Positions 1 through 8,948 of a stretch of DNA of 64,000 nt are shown one piece after another (position 1 is the first letter of the stretch; every line of letters begins with the position of its first letter). This stretch comes from Paenibacillus dendritiformis (GTDB lineage Bacteria > Bacillota > Bacilli > Paenibacillales > Paenibacillaceae): NCBI RefSeq assembly GCF_945605565.1, contig NZ_OX216966.1, forward strand, positions 3,898,001 through 3,962,000. The letters run 5' to 3'. Below the pieces are notes generated by a model, which saw only the letters and a list, made by a program, of their open reading frames with translations, ran no database searches and was not told where the DNA came from. Both the position numbers and the translations under genes were made by a program.

Positions 1-1
1 A

Positions 2-76
2 CAGCAGGCCATCACGAAAAAAATTAAAACGGAAATGGACGAGATCTTTTTTGGAGTCGCTTCCTTGCGTTCCTGA
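2..76 (+). CDS. C-terminal end of an unidentified protein (partial)
   Basis: An open frame enters from the left edge and ends at TGA. The last residues read ...DEIFFGVASLRS. It is followed at once by a good terminator hairpin, which supports a real gene end here. Only about 24 residues are visible, so no family can be named. Confidence 0.45.
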   Translation, partial: QQAITKKIKTEMDEIFFGVASLRS

Positions 77-86
77 AGCCATCAAA

Positions 87-132
87 GCAGCTTGAGCAGT
101 CGCTCACGCTGCCTTTATGGTTTCTTTTTTTT
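87..132 (+). terminator. Rho-independent terminator
   Basis: GCAGCTTGAGC and GCTCACGCTGC form an 11-bp stem with one mismatch around an AGTC loop. A T-rich run that includes eight consecutive T follows within about 12 bases. It would end the gene entering from the left edge. Confidence 0.65.
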
Positions 133-171
133 GCCGCGAGAGAACTCCAATGTAGATCATATGAATGTTTG

Positions 172-189
172 GTGTGATAAATATCACAC
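172..189. promoter_or_regulatory. Fnr/Crp-type operator
   Basis: GTGTGATA-AA-TATCACAC is a perfect 8+2+8 palindrome and contains TGTGA-N6-TCACA, the consensus of the Fnr/Crp family in Bacillus. It lies about 50 bases before the start of the acyl-CoA dehydratase activase gene, whose family works in anaerobic metabolism. Oxygen- or redox-dependent control is an inference. Confidence 0.6.
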
Positions 190-238
190 TTGATGTGTAC
201 ACTAAGCAAAACTTGAACTGGGATAAGGAGGTAATCGA

Positions 239-3200
239 ATGACAACGAGAACCCCAGAGCTGGATTCCCTCATTATTGGAATTGACGTCGGCTCGACGAC
301 AGTCAAAGCGACCGTGGTGGATCCAGACAGCAAGCAGATCGTATGGTCGGATTATCAGCGCCATCATACGAAGCAGGCAGAAAAAGTGTTAGAGTTGCTG
401 GTTGCCATCGGCAACGAATTTCCGGATGTGAAGCCGGAAAATATCCGTGTCTTTGCGACCGGCTCCGGCAGTGGTCCTGTCGCTCCTCATATCGGCGCGA
501 AATTCGTGCAGGAGGTCAATGCGGTCACGATGGCCGTGGAGCATCTCCATCCCGATGTCGGGAGCGTTATCGAACTCGGAGGGCAGGATGCGAAGATTAT
601 TATTTTCAAGGAAAACAAGGAAACGGGCAATAAGCAGGCGCTTACCTCGATGAATGACAAATGCGCCTCCGGTACGGGCGCCACGATCGACAAGTGCATG
701 ATTAAAGTAGGGATGCCTGCAGAAGAAGTAGGCAAGCTGCGCTTTGACGATTCGAAATTGCACCATGTCGCCGCCAAGTGCGGCGTATTTGCCGAAACGG
801 ATATCGTTAATCTTGTGAAAAGCGGCATTCCATCAGGGGAGATCATGTGCTCGCTCGCAGATGCCATCGTCATGCAAAACCTCTCCGTGCTCACTCGGGG
901 CAACACGCTGCGGCACCGGGTCCTGCTGCTGGGCGGGCCGAATACCTATTTGCCTTTCTTGCAGGAATGCTGGCGGTTGCGAATTCCTCAGACCTGGAAG
1001 GAGCGGGGCTACGAATATCCGACAGATGTGCCCATCGACAGCTTGATCTTCGTTCCGGATAATTCGCAGTATTATGCGGCTTACGGCGCTGTCCTGTACG
1101 GCCTGCATGAACCGGCGGATGTCGGCTTATACACGGGATTGGAGATGCTGAAGGAGTTCATTGCCCACGGCCGCAAGGCGAAGCTGGGCGAGAAGGCAGG
1201 CCCGCCGCTGGTGGCCAGCGAAGCGGATCTGGAGCAGTTCCGCCGGAGCTACAGCATTCCCAAGTTCACTTCCGCTACGTTCGCGCCAGGTCAGAAGGTA
1301 AGGGCGGTCATTGGATTAGATGGCGGTTCCACTTCGTCCAAAGCCGTTCTGGTCGATGAACAAGGGGATATTCTGCTGAAAGAATATCAGCTGTCCAAAG
1401 GCAATCCGCTGGAAGATACGAAAGAAATGCTGAAGCGGATCCGGGATACGCTGATGAGACAAGGGGCCGAGCTGGAGATTATCGGCTTCGGCGCTACGGG
1501 ATACGCCGCAGACGTGCTGGAAAAAACGTTGCGTGCAGACGTGAACATTGTAGAGACGGTCGCGCATATGATGAGCGCCGTTCACCAATTCGGCGACATC
1601 GATGTGATTTGCGATATCGGCGGTCAGGACATCAAGGTTCTCTTCCTCAAAAACCGGGATATTCGCAATTTCAAGCTGTCCAATCAATGCTCCGCCGGCA
1701 ACGGAATGCTCCTGCAAGCGATGGCGGATCAGTTCGGCATTCCGGTTCAAGAGTATGCAAATACGGCTTTTCATGCCGATTTGAGTCCCAAATTTTCATA
1801 CGGGTGCGCGGTATTCCTCGATGCGGACCGGGTCAATTTTCAGAAGGAAGGGTATTCGAAGGAGGAATTGCTCGCTGGACTCGCTCTCGTCCTGCCCAAA
1901 AACGTATGGCAGTATGTCGTGCAGATTCCGCGCATGTCCGAACTCGGGCGCAAGTTCGTGCTGCAGGGCGGAACCCAATACAATCTGGCAGCCGTCAAGG
2001 CCCAGGTCGACTATATCAAGGAGCGGGTTCCCGATGCCGAGGTATACGTTCATCCGCATCCGGGGGAAGCGGGGGCGATCGGAGCCGCCATGGAAACGCT
2101 GCGCGTGGTGAAGCGGCGGGGCTATTCCAGCTTCTTGGGCCTGGATGCCGCGATTGATCTGCGTTATGTAAGCCGCAACGATGAATCGACCCGCTGCAAT
2201 TTTTGTCCCAACCACTGCAGCCGGACGTTTATCGATTCCGAGACGCCGGACGGCCAGACGGCCCGTTATATTAGCGGGTTCTCTTGTGAAAAAGGAACGG
2301 TGGAAGATCAGGAAGCGGTCGTGAAATTAACGAAAGAGCGGCAAGCGTTGAAAAAGCATTATCCGAATCTCGTCGAATATGAAGCACGGCGCATGTTCCA
2401 GCACTTCTACGATGCGGAACCGCTTCCGGAAGCGGGGCTGGAGATGGAGGACGTCCTGTTGACACGCCGCTTGTTCGGATTTGGCATGCGCAAAATACCG
2501 CAGAGGCGTCCGTTCGCACGCTCTTCCGCCGAGTCGATGGAGCGGCGCCAGCGGATCCGGATCGGGATACCGAAAGTACTGAACATTTGGTCCACCGCTC
2601 CGTTCTGGCGCACGTATTTCGAGACGCTCGGCATCGATAAGCGCAACATCGTATTCAGTGATAACACGAGCGAGGAAATGTGGCAGGAAGGCGGAAAATA
2701 TGGCTCGATCGATCCTTGCTATCCGTCGAAAGTGGCCCAGGCCCATGTCCATAATCTGCTGTTCAAGCACCATGAGTCCAAACCGCTGGATTACATCTTT
2801 TTCCCGTGCATCACGCATATTCCGACCCATCTTCACAATGTGATGGACTCGGCAAGCTGCCCGATTGTGGCGGGCGCTCCGAACGTGATCAAAGCCGCCT
2901 TCACCAAGGAAGTCGATTTTTTCGAGACGAGAGGAATCACCTACCTGGACCCGGCGGTTACCTTCACCGAACCGAACATGCTGAAAAAACAGCTGTTCGA
3001 AGCATTCGCCGAGCAGCTGCAGATCACCGAAGACGAGAGCGATTTTGCCGCAGAGCAGGGATGGAAGGCGATGGATCGGTTCGATGCCGAAATGCAGGAG
3101 AAGGGCAAGGAGATCCTGGAGCAGATCGAGCAGGAAAATCGTCTTGCCATTCTGATGATTGGCCGCCCTTATCATTCCGACCCCGGATTGAATCACGGCG

Positions 3201-3709
3201 TGCTCGAAGAGTTCCAGGTGCTCGGTTACCCTGTATTGTCCATGCGCGCCATTCCGAAAGACGAGGCATGGCTGCAGCGCTTTTTCAGCGAAGATCTGAA
3301 GAGCGGCCGCGTCGAATATGCTCTCGAAGTCAGCGATGTATGGCCTGAAAATTTCAGCTCCAACAGCGTGCAAAAAGTATGGGCGGCCAAGTTCGCCGCG
3401 CGTCATCCCAATGTGGCGGTATTGGACTTGTCCAGCTTCAAATGCGGCCATGATGCGCCTACCTACGGCCTGATCGAATCGATCATATCGACGGCCGGGA
3501 CGCCGTATTCGGCGCTGCATGATATCGACGCCAACAAACCGGGCGGCTCGATCAAGATCAGGGTGAAGACGTATGCGCACAGTCTCGGTCTGCATGAAGA
3601 GCGGCTTCAGGATCTGGCGCGCAAAAAGGCGGAGCTGCAGCAGCGGCTGGATCAAAAGCTCGCCGAGCTCACGGGCAGAAAACCGGGAGATCAAGCTGAG
3701 GTTATATAG
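239..3709 (+). CDS. Tandem acyl-CoA dehydratase activase (BadF/BcrA/HgdC type) with DUF2229-like region
   Basis: Activases of this family use ATP to inject an electron into 2-hydroxyacyl-CoA dehydratases or benzoyl-CoA reductases. The 1156-residue protein holds two ASKHA ATPase domains, with phosphate loops GIDVGSTTVK near residue 14 and GLDGGSTSSK near 358. Each has the pair of cysteines expected to bridge a [4Fe-4S] cluster between subunits: C142 (CASGTG) and C181 (KCGVFAE) in the first, C484 (CSAGNG) and C523 (GCAVFLD) in the second. A CPNHC motif near residue 655 and a DUF2229-like region follow. The start has AAGGAGG seven bases upstream. The next gene begins 32 bases later and carries the rest of what is often one long polypeptide in this family. 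Substrate unknown. Confidence 0.88.
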   Translation: MTTRTPELDSLIIGIDVGSTTVKATVVDPDSKQIVWSDYQRHHTKQAEKVLELLVAIGNEFPDVKPENIRVFATGSGSGPVAPHIGAKFVQEVNAVTMAVEHLHPDVGSVIELGGQDAKIIIFKENKETGNKQALTSMNDKCASGTGATIDKCMIKVGMPAEEVGKLRFDDSKLHHVAAKCGVFAETDIVNLVKSGIPSGEIMCSLADAIVMQNLSVLTRGNTLRHRVLLLGGPNTYLPFLQECWRLRIPQTWKERGYEYPTDVPIDSLIFVPDNSQYYAAYGAVLYGLHEPADVGLYTGLEMLKEFIAHGRKAKLGEKAGPPLVASEADLEQFRRSYSIPKFTSATFAPGQKVRAVIGLDGGSTSSKAVLVDEQGDILLKEYQLSKGNPLEDTKEMLKRIRDTLMRQGAELEIIGFGATGYAADVLEKTLRADVNIVETVAHMMSAVHQFGDIDVICDIGGQDIKVLFLKNRDIRNFKLSNQCSAGNGMLLQAMADQFGIPVQEYANTAFHADLSPKFSYGCAVFLDADRVNFQKEGYSKEELLAGLALVLPKNVWQYVVQIPRMSELGRKFVLQGGTQYNLAAVKAQVDYIKERVPDAEVYVHPHPGEAGAIGAAMETLRVVKRRGYSSFLGLDAAIDLRYVSRNDESTRCNFCPNHCSRTFIDSETPDGQTARYISGFSCEKGTVEDQEAVVKLTKERQALKKHYPNLVEYEARRMFQHFYDAEPLPEAGLEMEDVLLTRRLFGFGMRKIPQRRPFARSSAESMERRQRIRIGIPKVLNIWSTAPFWRTYFETLGIDKRNIVFSDNTSEEMWQEGGKYGSIDPCYPSKVAQAHVHNLLFKHHESKPLDYIFFPCITHIPTHLHNVMDSASCPIVAGAPNVIKAAFTKEVDFFETRGITYLDPAVTFTEPNMLKKQLFEAFAEQLQITEDESDFAAEQGWKAMDRFDAEMQEKGKEILEQIEQENRLAILMIGRPYHSDPGLNHGVLEEFQVLGYPVLSMRAIPKDEAWLQRFFSEDLKSGRVEYALEVSDVWPENFSSNSVQKVWAAKFAARHPNVAVLDLSSFKCGHDAPTYGLIESIISTAGTPYSALHDIDANKPGGSIKIRVKTYAHSLGLHEERLQDLARKKAELQQRLDQKLAELTGRKPGDQAEVI

Positions 3710-3741
3710 CATTCAAATCTAACGAAGGAGTGACGTAAGAG

Positions 3742-5403
3742 ATGTCTGTTGCAGGAAGCAAGCAAAAAGTCAAAGATCAGGCGACTATCGAGGAGATGCT
3801 GCTTAACTTTCAGAAGGAGCAGGAAGAAGCGCTGGGCCTGGATCAGCAGACGGCGAGTCAATGGTTCGATCCGGTACCGCGGCAATTCTTGGCCAAGGAC
3901 AAAGCGACGACAACCCTTCTCTTCGGGGGCTTGACGATGGCTCACGATTATTTGGTCGAGGGCGCGCTGACGGGGATGGGGTATCGGGTGAAGCATATGG
4001 ATTGTCCGGACAATGAGTCCCTGCGCTACGGCAAAGAGTTCGGCAATCGCGGACAGTGCAATCCAACCTACTTCACGGTAGGCAATCTGATCAAATATCT
4101 GCATCATCTGCGGGATGTGGAAGGGAAATCAAAGGAAGAGATCATATCCAGCTATTTGTTCGTCACGAGCGGTTCCTGCGGCCCTTGCCGCTTCGGCACC
4201 TATGTGACGGAGTACCGGAAGGCCTTGCGCGATGCGGGATTCGACGGGTTCCGGGTACTCATTTTTCAGCAGACGGACGGGTTGAAGCAGGCGACCGGCA
4301 GCGAATCGGCATTGAAGCTGGATACCGCGTTTTTTCTCAGCTTTTTGAAGGCCGTGCTTCTGGGAGACATTTTGAATGCCCTCGCTTATCGTATCCGCCC
4401 CTATGAAGTGGAAGCCGGTGCGACGGATGCCGCGCTGGAACGGTGCAAGCGGTATCTCTATGAAGCGCTGAGCGAACGCAAACGGCTGCGGCAGGCTCTG
4501 CTCAAATCCCGCAAGGAACTGCAGGCCGTCCGGGTAGACCGGACCAAGGTCAAGCCAAAAGTAAGCATTATCGGGGAGTTCTGGGCCATGACCACCGAGG
4601 GAGACGGGAATTATCAGCTGCAGCGTTTCCTCGAAAATGAAGGGGCTGAGGTTGAAGTGCAATCGATGACGGCCTGGATCTTGTTCCTGATCTGGTCCGG
4701 GCGCTTCGATACGAAGGAGCGGATGACGCTTCGTCAAGCCGACTCCGGGAAGCATGGCCTGGAAGGGAAAAATCCGCAGAAGCGGCTGCGGATGCTGTGG
4801 CTCGCCGATCGCGCACTGCGGGTCATGTTCCACGCGTATGCGCGGGCCATCGGTCTGTATCACTATCACCTGCCGGACATGGAGGAGATTGCCCGGGTCG
4901 CCCATGAGCACTACAACAATCATCTCCGGGGCGGAGAAGGCCATATGGAGGTCGGCAAGCTGATCTTGAACGTCAAGAAGCGAAAGGTGAACATGACGAT
5001 CTCCGTCAAGCCGTTCGGCTGCATGCCATCTTCCGGAGTATCCGACGGGGTTCAATCGTTAATTACCGAGAAATATCCCGACGCGATCTTCCTGCCGATC
5101 GAGACGACGGGAGACGGGGCGATCAACGTGTACAGCCGGGTGCAGATGATGCTGTTCAAGGCCAAGCAGGCGGCGCAGCAAGAATTTGACGAGGCGTTAT
5201 CGAAAAAAAGCATGACCGCGGATCAGCTGCAAAAAATAAGCGATCGTTCGCGCTTTACCCGTCCGCTGCGGACAAGCCGTCATGTCGTCGCATGCACGGC
5301 GGCGAACGGCGTATATGGGGTCCATCGGATATTCAATGGTTCAATGGCCACAAGCTGGCTCTCCCGGTCGCTGCGGATCCTGTCGCCACGGTCATCGCGA
5401 TAA
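3742..5403 (+). CDS. Acyl-CoA dehydratase activase-related protein, C-terminal partner
   Basis: A 553-residue protein directly downstream of the tandem activase, with an AAGGAG site before its ATG. It resembles the distal part of the long activase-related proteins and the HgdB/FldB-like subunits: FGGLTMAHDYL near residue 60, GQCNPTYFT with a Cys near 107, SGSCGPCRFGTY near 145 and KPFGCMPSSG near 423 are Cys-bearing motifs that could hold a Fe-S cluster. It ends in TAAN-type residues followed by a basic, serine-rich tail that does not look conserved, so the last 40 residues may be altered. It is likely translated with the upstream gene as one complex. The substrate cannot be read from sequence. 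Confidence 0.8.
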   Translation: MSVAGSKQKVKDQATIEEMLLNFQKEQEEALGLDQQTASQWFDPVPRQFLAKDKATTTLLFGGLTMAHDYLVEGALTGMGYRVKHMDCPDNESLRYGKEFGNRGQCNPTYFTVGNLIKYLHHLRDVEGKSKEEIISSYLFVTSGSCGPCRFGTYVTEYRKALRDAGFDGFRVLIFQQTDGLKQATGSESALKLDTAFFLSFLKAVLLGDILNALAYRIRPYEVEAGATDAALERCKRYLYEALSERKRLRQALLKSRKELQAVRVDRTKVKPKVSIIGEFWAMTTEGDGNYQLQRFLENEGAEVEVQSMTAWILFLIWSGRFDTKERMTLRQADSGKHGLEGKNPQKRLRMLWLADRALRVMFHAYARAIGLYHYHLPDMEEIARVAHEHYNNHLRGGEGHMEVGKLILNVKKRKVNMTISVKPFGCMPSSGVSDGVQSLITEKYPDAIFLPIETTGDGAINVYSRVQMMLFKAKQAAQQEFDEALSKKSMTADQLQKISDRSRFTRPLRTSRHVVACTAANGVYGVHRIFNGSMATSWLSRSLRILSPRSSR

Positions 5404-5419
5404 GCGGGGATGCAGCCTC

Positions 5420-5449
5420 AGGCTGTCGACAAAGTCCTGTCGACAGCCT
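5420..5449 (+). terminator. Terminator-like hairpin after the activase operon
   Basis: AGGCTGTCGAC and GTCGACAGCCT form a perfect 11-bp stem around an 8-base loop, followed by ATTTCTT. The T-run is weak, but the position 17 bases after the stop codon fits a terminator. Confidence 0.6.
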
Positions 5450-5521
5450 ATTTCTTATGATGCGCGGGGCTGGGGAAGGCAGGACAGGTTAGGTTAGGGC
5501 GCAAGCTTGTCCCTGTGTGAG

Positions 5522-5580
5522 GCAAGATGGCCTGCGGATGGAGCAAGCTGGCCCGCGCATAAGCAAGATGGCCTGCGAAC
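5522..5580. repeat. Three short tandem units of 20-21 bp
   Basis: GCAAGATGGCCTGCG, GCAAGCTGGCCCGCG and GCAAGATGGCCTGCG start at 5522, 5543 and 5563. No gene is read here. A similar three-unit array with 19-20 bp steps lies near 36550, beside related intergenic repeats. Confidence 0.6.
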
Positions 5581-5635
5581 ATGAAAATGCTGCACAGGCG
5601 CAGCATTTTTAGCCTCTAGAAGCGAAATTCCGAGA

Positions 5636-5725
5636 AAATCCTGCAAAACTACATCATTTAGCCGTTTTGAACGCTATCTGTGCCTTACCGTAGGGTAATT
5701 GATGTATTTTTGCAGCATTCCTATT
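5636..5725. repeat. Dispersed intergenic repeat, copy A
   Basis: The left part CTGCAAAACTACATCATTT matches CTGCAAATCTACATCATTT near 38319 with one change. The right part TTGATGTATTTTTGCAGCAT is roughly its inverse, so the unit can fold. Related sequence also occurs around 36236-36345. Confidence 0.6.
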
Positions 5726-5758
5726 TTCGCTACCTCGTGCCAATGAAATTGCTGCATT

Positions 5759-6015
5759 CTTGCAGTATTGGTGGAGCAGATGCCGAAAATGATGGAGAGA
5801 TACTGCAGCATTAGCGGAGTGGATAACCGAGGTGCGGATCATACTGCAGCATTAGCGGAGTGGATAACCGAGGTGCGGATCATACCGCAGCATTAGCGGA
5901 GTGGATGACCGAGGTGGGGATTATACTGCACATTAACGAAGTGAACGAGCGGAGGCGCGGATGATACTGCGGCTTTGGTGGAGCGCATGACCGGGTACGG
6001 GAGATTACTGCGGAA
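5759..6015. repeat. 41-bp tandem repeat array, five to six units
   Basis: Units beginning ATACTGCAGCATTAGCGGAG start at 5800, 5841, 5882, 5923 and 5964, an exact 41-bp period; weaker units precede (about 5759) and follow (about 6004). The units at 5800 and 5841 are identical over their full length, the later ones diverge. There are no unique spacers and no convincing ORF, so this is neither CRISPR nor coding. Confidence 0.85.
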
Positions 6016-6284
6016 TAGTGAAACGGGTGCGAAAGCCATTGGCAACCAATGAGTCTGCTGCGGCTACCGTTGCATCCGAATCGCGGAATATTGGAGAAGT
6101 TCAGGGGGGCTCTCCCGAATCCGGATGATTTGAAGGACATGCTTGCGCGGGTGATGAGGCTGCTGGCCAGGCAAGGCCTGTCCGACAAGGAATTGGTGCA
6201 TACGGAATGGAATCCGACCGCCTATCATCGGGAATTGACGAACATGGAAATGTGACCTATACCCTTCCTCAAAACGTAAGAGAG

Positions 6285-6772
6285 CTTCGTTAAAAAGCAT
6301 GAATACGTGTACGATGAGCATGATGACGGTTACCTATGTCCAGCAAATGCGGTACTGTATTACAAAACTGCGAACCGTGATGGTTATAAAATGTATCGCT
6401 CGAACCCGGCAATCTGCAGAGCTTGTCCGTTCCCGGCCCAATGGACAGAGAGTAAGAATGCAGCAAAGCGTATTAGTCGACATGTTTGGGCTGAATGCTG
6501 AATCGGGTGAAGAGGCGGAGCAGCTTCGCCATACAGAAGAAAACAAACGGATCTATGCGCATTGGAAAGAAACAATAGATCGTGTTTTGCTGATGCAAAG
6601 GAGAAGCATGGTATGCGGTGGACGACCATACGAGGGTTAAAAAGAAGGTCCGCGCAGGCCGATGCTTGTTATTGCTGCCATGAACCTCCAACAAATGGCG
6701 ACCTGGCTCTGGAAGACCGGTCGCACCTCTCCTATCTTCACTTTCGAGTTTGTAAATATGGTTAAAAAACGT
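6285..6772 (+). pseudogene. Decayed IS1182-type transposase, C-terminal half
   Basis: Pieces of one transposase are spread over several frames: KHEYVYDEHDDGYLCP and RDGYKMYRSNPAICRACPF from about 6295, then EAEQLRHTEENKRIYAHWKE from about 6510 in another frame, then ADAKEKHGMRWTTIRGLKR from about 6570, then AAMNLQQMATWLWKTGR from about 6675. This order and the Cys-rich segment are typical of IS1182-family transposases. The N-terminal catalytic half is absent and at least three frameshifts are needed, so the element is dead. Confidence 0.8.
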
Positions 6773-6776
6773 CGAG

Positions 6777-6808
6777 AACTCCCGCGGTTGCAGTATTTCG
6801 CGGGAGTT
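6777..6808. repeat. Inverted repeat, terminator or end of the decayed IS
   Basis: AACTCCCGCG and CGCGGGAGTT form a perfect 10-bp stem around a 12-base loop just after the transposase remnant. It could be the terminator of the old transposase gene or part of the element end. From here to the regulator gene at 7122 I see nothing else convincing. Confidence 0.5.
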
Positions 6809-7121
6809 TGCCTTCAATCTGAGGCTGCCGGAATGTCCTGCAGTCTTTTGCGCGCATGGACGCCGAGCGGCCTCGGGCGAGTCGCGGGTCTGATCGGTCG
6901 CATTCCGGAGATTTCTTGATATCGTTCCTCGCAAGCGCAGCTCCGAGTCTTTCATTTCCGTCACATTGATAGCGGACAAGCCAGTTATCCTGTAATATGA
7001 TCATGGACGACTCGATCACCAAGCGGCCATACGCTTTGTTCCGCCTGGTGGCATCGAGCTTGTCCCAAGGTTAGATCATGGTTTCAGTGACCGCCAATAA
7101 CGTTGTGGAGACGGTGAGAAG

Positions 7122-7844
7122 ATGGAAGAGATTCGCGTGCTTATAGCCGATGATGAAAAAGAAATTCGGGATTTGGTGAAAAAGTATCTGGAACGAGAAA
7201 GGTATCAGGTCGATACGGCGGTCGATGGAGAGGAAGCCCTTCGCCTGTTCGAGAGCCATAAATATAATTTAATCCTGCTGGATCTGATGATGCCGAAGAT
7301 CGACGGCATTGAAGTGTGCAGGAGACTGCGCAATATGACGAATATTCCGATCCTGATGCTGACGGCCAAGGACCAGGAGATCGATAAGATTTTGGGGCTG
7401 GGCATCGGAGCGGATGATTATATGACGAAGCCGTTCAGCATCAACGAATTGGTTGCGAGAATCAAGGCCCATTTGAGACGGTTTTTGGTGCTGGGCAGCG
7501 AGGCCGGCAGCAGCGAGGCCCAGGAGGAGGCGCTCATTCGCTATAAAGGCTTGACTGTCGATCTGAAAAAATATTCGGCGGCGATAGAAGGAGAAGAGAT
7601 TGCGCTGACAGCCAAAGAATTTGAGCTGTTGAAGTTTTTGGCCTCCCATCCGGAGCAAGTATTTACGAAGACGCAAATCTTTCGCCAGGTGTGGGGCAGC
7701 GCCTATGTGGAAGACGACAATACGGTGATGGTCCATATCCGCAAGCTCCGCAAAAAGATCGAAGCCGATCCGTCCGATCCGAAATGGATCCAGACCGTGT
7801 GGGGAATCGGGTACAAGTTTGCAGGTGAAAGAGATGAAGCGTGA
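7122..7844 (+). CDS. OmpR-family response regulator of the bacitracin-type module
   Basis: A 240-residue two-domain regulator. The receiver domain (residues 1-118) has the acidic pair DDEKE, phosphorylation site D54 in LLDLMMP, and the conserved LTAKD and KPFSINEL segments. The C-terminal winged helix (about 140-238) ends VWGIGYKF as in OmpR/PhoB proteins. Its stop overlaps the start of the histidine kinase gene, so the two are translated together. It most likely binds the three TTAAGA boxes at 8847-8874 and switches on the ABC transporter and phosphatase genes downstream; that link is inferred from position and box spacing. Confidence 0.92.
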   Translation: MEEIRVLIADDEKEIRDLVKKYLERERYQVDTAVDGEEALRLFESHKYNLILLDLMMPKIDGIEVCRRLRNMTNIPILMLTAKDQEIDKILGLGIGADDYMTKPFSINELVARIKAHLRRFLVLGSEAGSSEAQEEALIRYKGLTVDLKKYSAAIEGEEIALTAKEFELLKFLASHPEQVFTKTQIFRQVWGSAYVEDDNTVMVHIRKLRKKIEADPSDPKWIQTVWGIGYKFAGERDEA

Positions 7845-8850
7845 CAAAACGATCCTTCTTCTCGGCGCGCAATTATTGCTGATGACCGGTCTTATTGCGA
7901 TAGAGGCAACGAACCAGCCCCAACGATTCCTGCGCGGGGCTTTATTTATTGCGCTTGCGGCGATCACGGTCATTCTGCTGCTCATGCGATTCCGATTCAG
8001 GACCAGGCTGACCGGCATGGCCGCGGCGCTGAAGCGGGCGGGAAGCGGTAATGTGAATACCCGCCTGCTGGCGAATGACGAGCCGTTCATCAATGAAGTC
8101 ATATTCGCGATCAATGAGCTGATCGAGCAATTGGATAAAATCCGGGTGCAGACGATTAAGTCCGAGGCGGCGAGAAAAAGTCTGTTATCCAACATTTCCC
8201 ATGATATTCGGACGCCGCTGACCTCGATTATCGGATATGTGGATGCCCTGAGCGACGAGATTGCGGCCTCCCGCGAAGAAAAGCAAGAATATGTCGGCAT
8301 CATCTCGAGGAAGGCAACGGCCTTGAAGCAATTGATCGATGAAATCTTCCATCTGGCCAAGCTGGATGCCGATGAAGTTCCGCTGCAGCCGGAGAAGCTC
8401 GATTTGGCTGAAATGGCGCGCGAGGCAGTCATCGCGTTTTTGCCCGAGCTGAAGCAGGCGGACATGAAGCTGACCGCATCCATTCCGGAGGAGAGATGCT
8501 TGGTTACGGCGGACCGGCTCAGCCTGCAGCGAATCATGAACAATATGATAAAAAATGCGGTCCAGCACGGACGCGAAGGACAAGCACTGGGCATCGAGCT
8601 GACAGAGCATGCCGGCTCGTATCATCTGACCATCTGGGATAAGGGGCAGGGCATCCCGGAAGATGAATTGGCCAAAGTGTTCGAACGGATGTACCGGACT
8701 GAGCGGTCGCGCAACCCGATGTACGGAGGAAGCGGCCTGGGACTTGCCATCGCGAAGGCGCTGGTCGAGAAGAACGGCGGGAAAATATGGGCGGAAAGCG
8801 AGCCGGGACAAAGGACCTCGTTCACCTTTTCCATTCCGAAACACAGTTAA
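7834..8850 (+). CDS. Sensor histidine kinase of the bacitracin-type module
   Basis: A 338-residue membrane kinase. Two transmembrane helices (about residues 4-22 and 32-52) are separated by only about ten residues, so there is almost no outside sensor domain, as in intramembrane-sensing kinases for cell-wall antibiotics. A HAMP-like region is followed by the HisKA box SNISHDIRTPLTS with H123, and by the HATPase motifs NNMIKNAVQHG, DKGQGIPE and GSGLGLAI. The ATG at 7834 was preferred over the TTG at 7819 because GAAAGAG precedes it; it overlaps the regulator stop by 11 bases. It probably signals with the ABC transporter. Confidence 0.9.
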   Translation: MKRDKTILLLGAQLLLMTGLIAIEATNQPQRFLRGALFIALAAITVILLLMRFRFRTRLTGMAAALKRAGSGNVNTRLLANDEPFINEVIFAINELIEQLDKIRVQTIKSEAARKSLLSNISHDIRTPLTSIIGYVDALSDEIAASREEKQEYVGIISRKATALKQLIDEIFHLAKLDADEVPLQPEKLDLAEMAREAVIAFLPELKQADMKLTASIPEERCLVTADRLSLQRIMNNMIKNAVQHGREGQALGIELTEHAGSYHLTIWDKGQGIPEDELAKVFERMYRTERSRNPMYGGSGLGLAIAKALVEKNGGKIWAESEPGQRTSFTFSIPKHS

Positions 8851-8900
8851 GATTTAATTAAGAACGGATTAAGAGGCATTTAAAATCGCCCGCTTATTAT
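8847..8900 (+). promoter_or_regulatory. Response-regulator box: three TTAAGA at 11-bp steps, with promoter
   Basis: TTAAGA starts at 8847, 8858 and 8869, exactly one helical turn apart (TTAAGA-N5 repeated), right after the kinase stop. TATTAT at 8895 can serve as -10 for the ABC genes. The layout matches OmpR/PhoP-type boxes (TTAACA-N5 repeats in Bacillus PhoP). Confidence 0.6.
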
Positions 8901-8948
8901 AGAGCTATGGGCTGGCGAGCACATCGCGCCACAGCAGGAGGTGCAGCA

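Noticed and set aside
2327..3712. 461-codon open frame opposite the activase gene
   Set aside because: It lies fully antisense to a well-recognised protein, has no ribosome site and no motif; long antisense frames are common in GC-rich genes.
5759..6015. Possible CRISPR array
   Set aside because: The units are directly adjacent with no unique spacers, and no cas genes are near.
6049..6255. 68-codon frame before the transposase remnant
   Set aside because: No ribosome site, no recognisable family, and it overlaps the end of the tandem-repeat stretch. It could be a relic but cannot be supported.
7269..8594. 441-codon minus-strand frame over the regulator and kinase
   Set aside because: Antisense to two clear genes; no family features.
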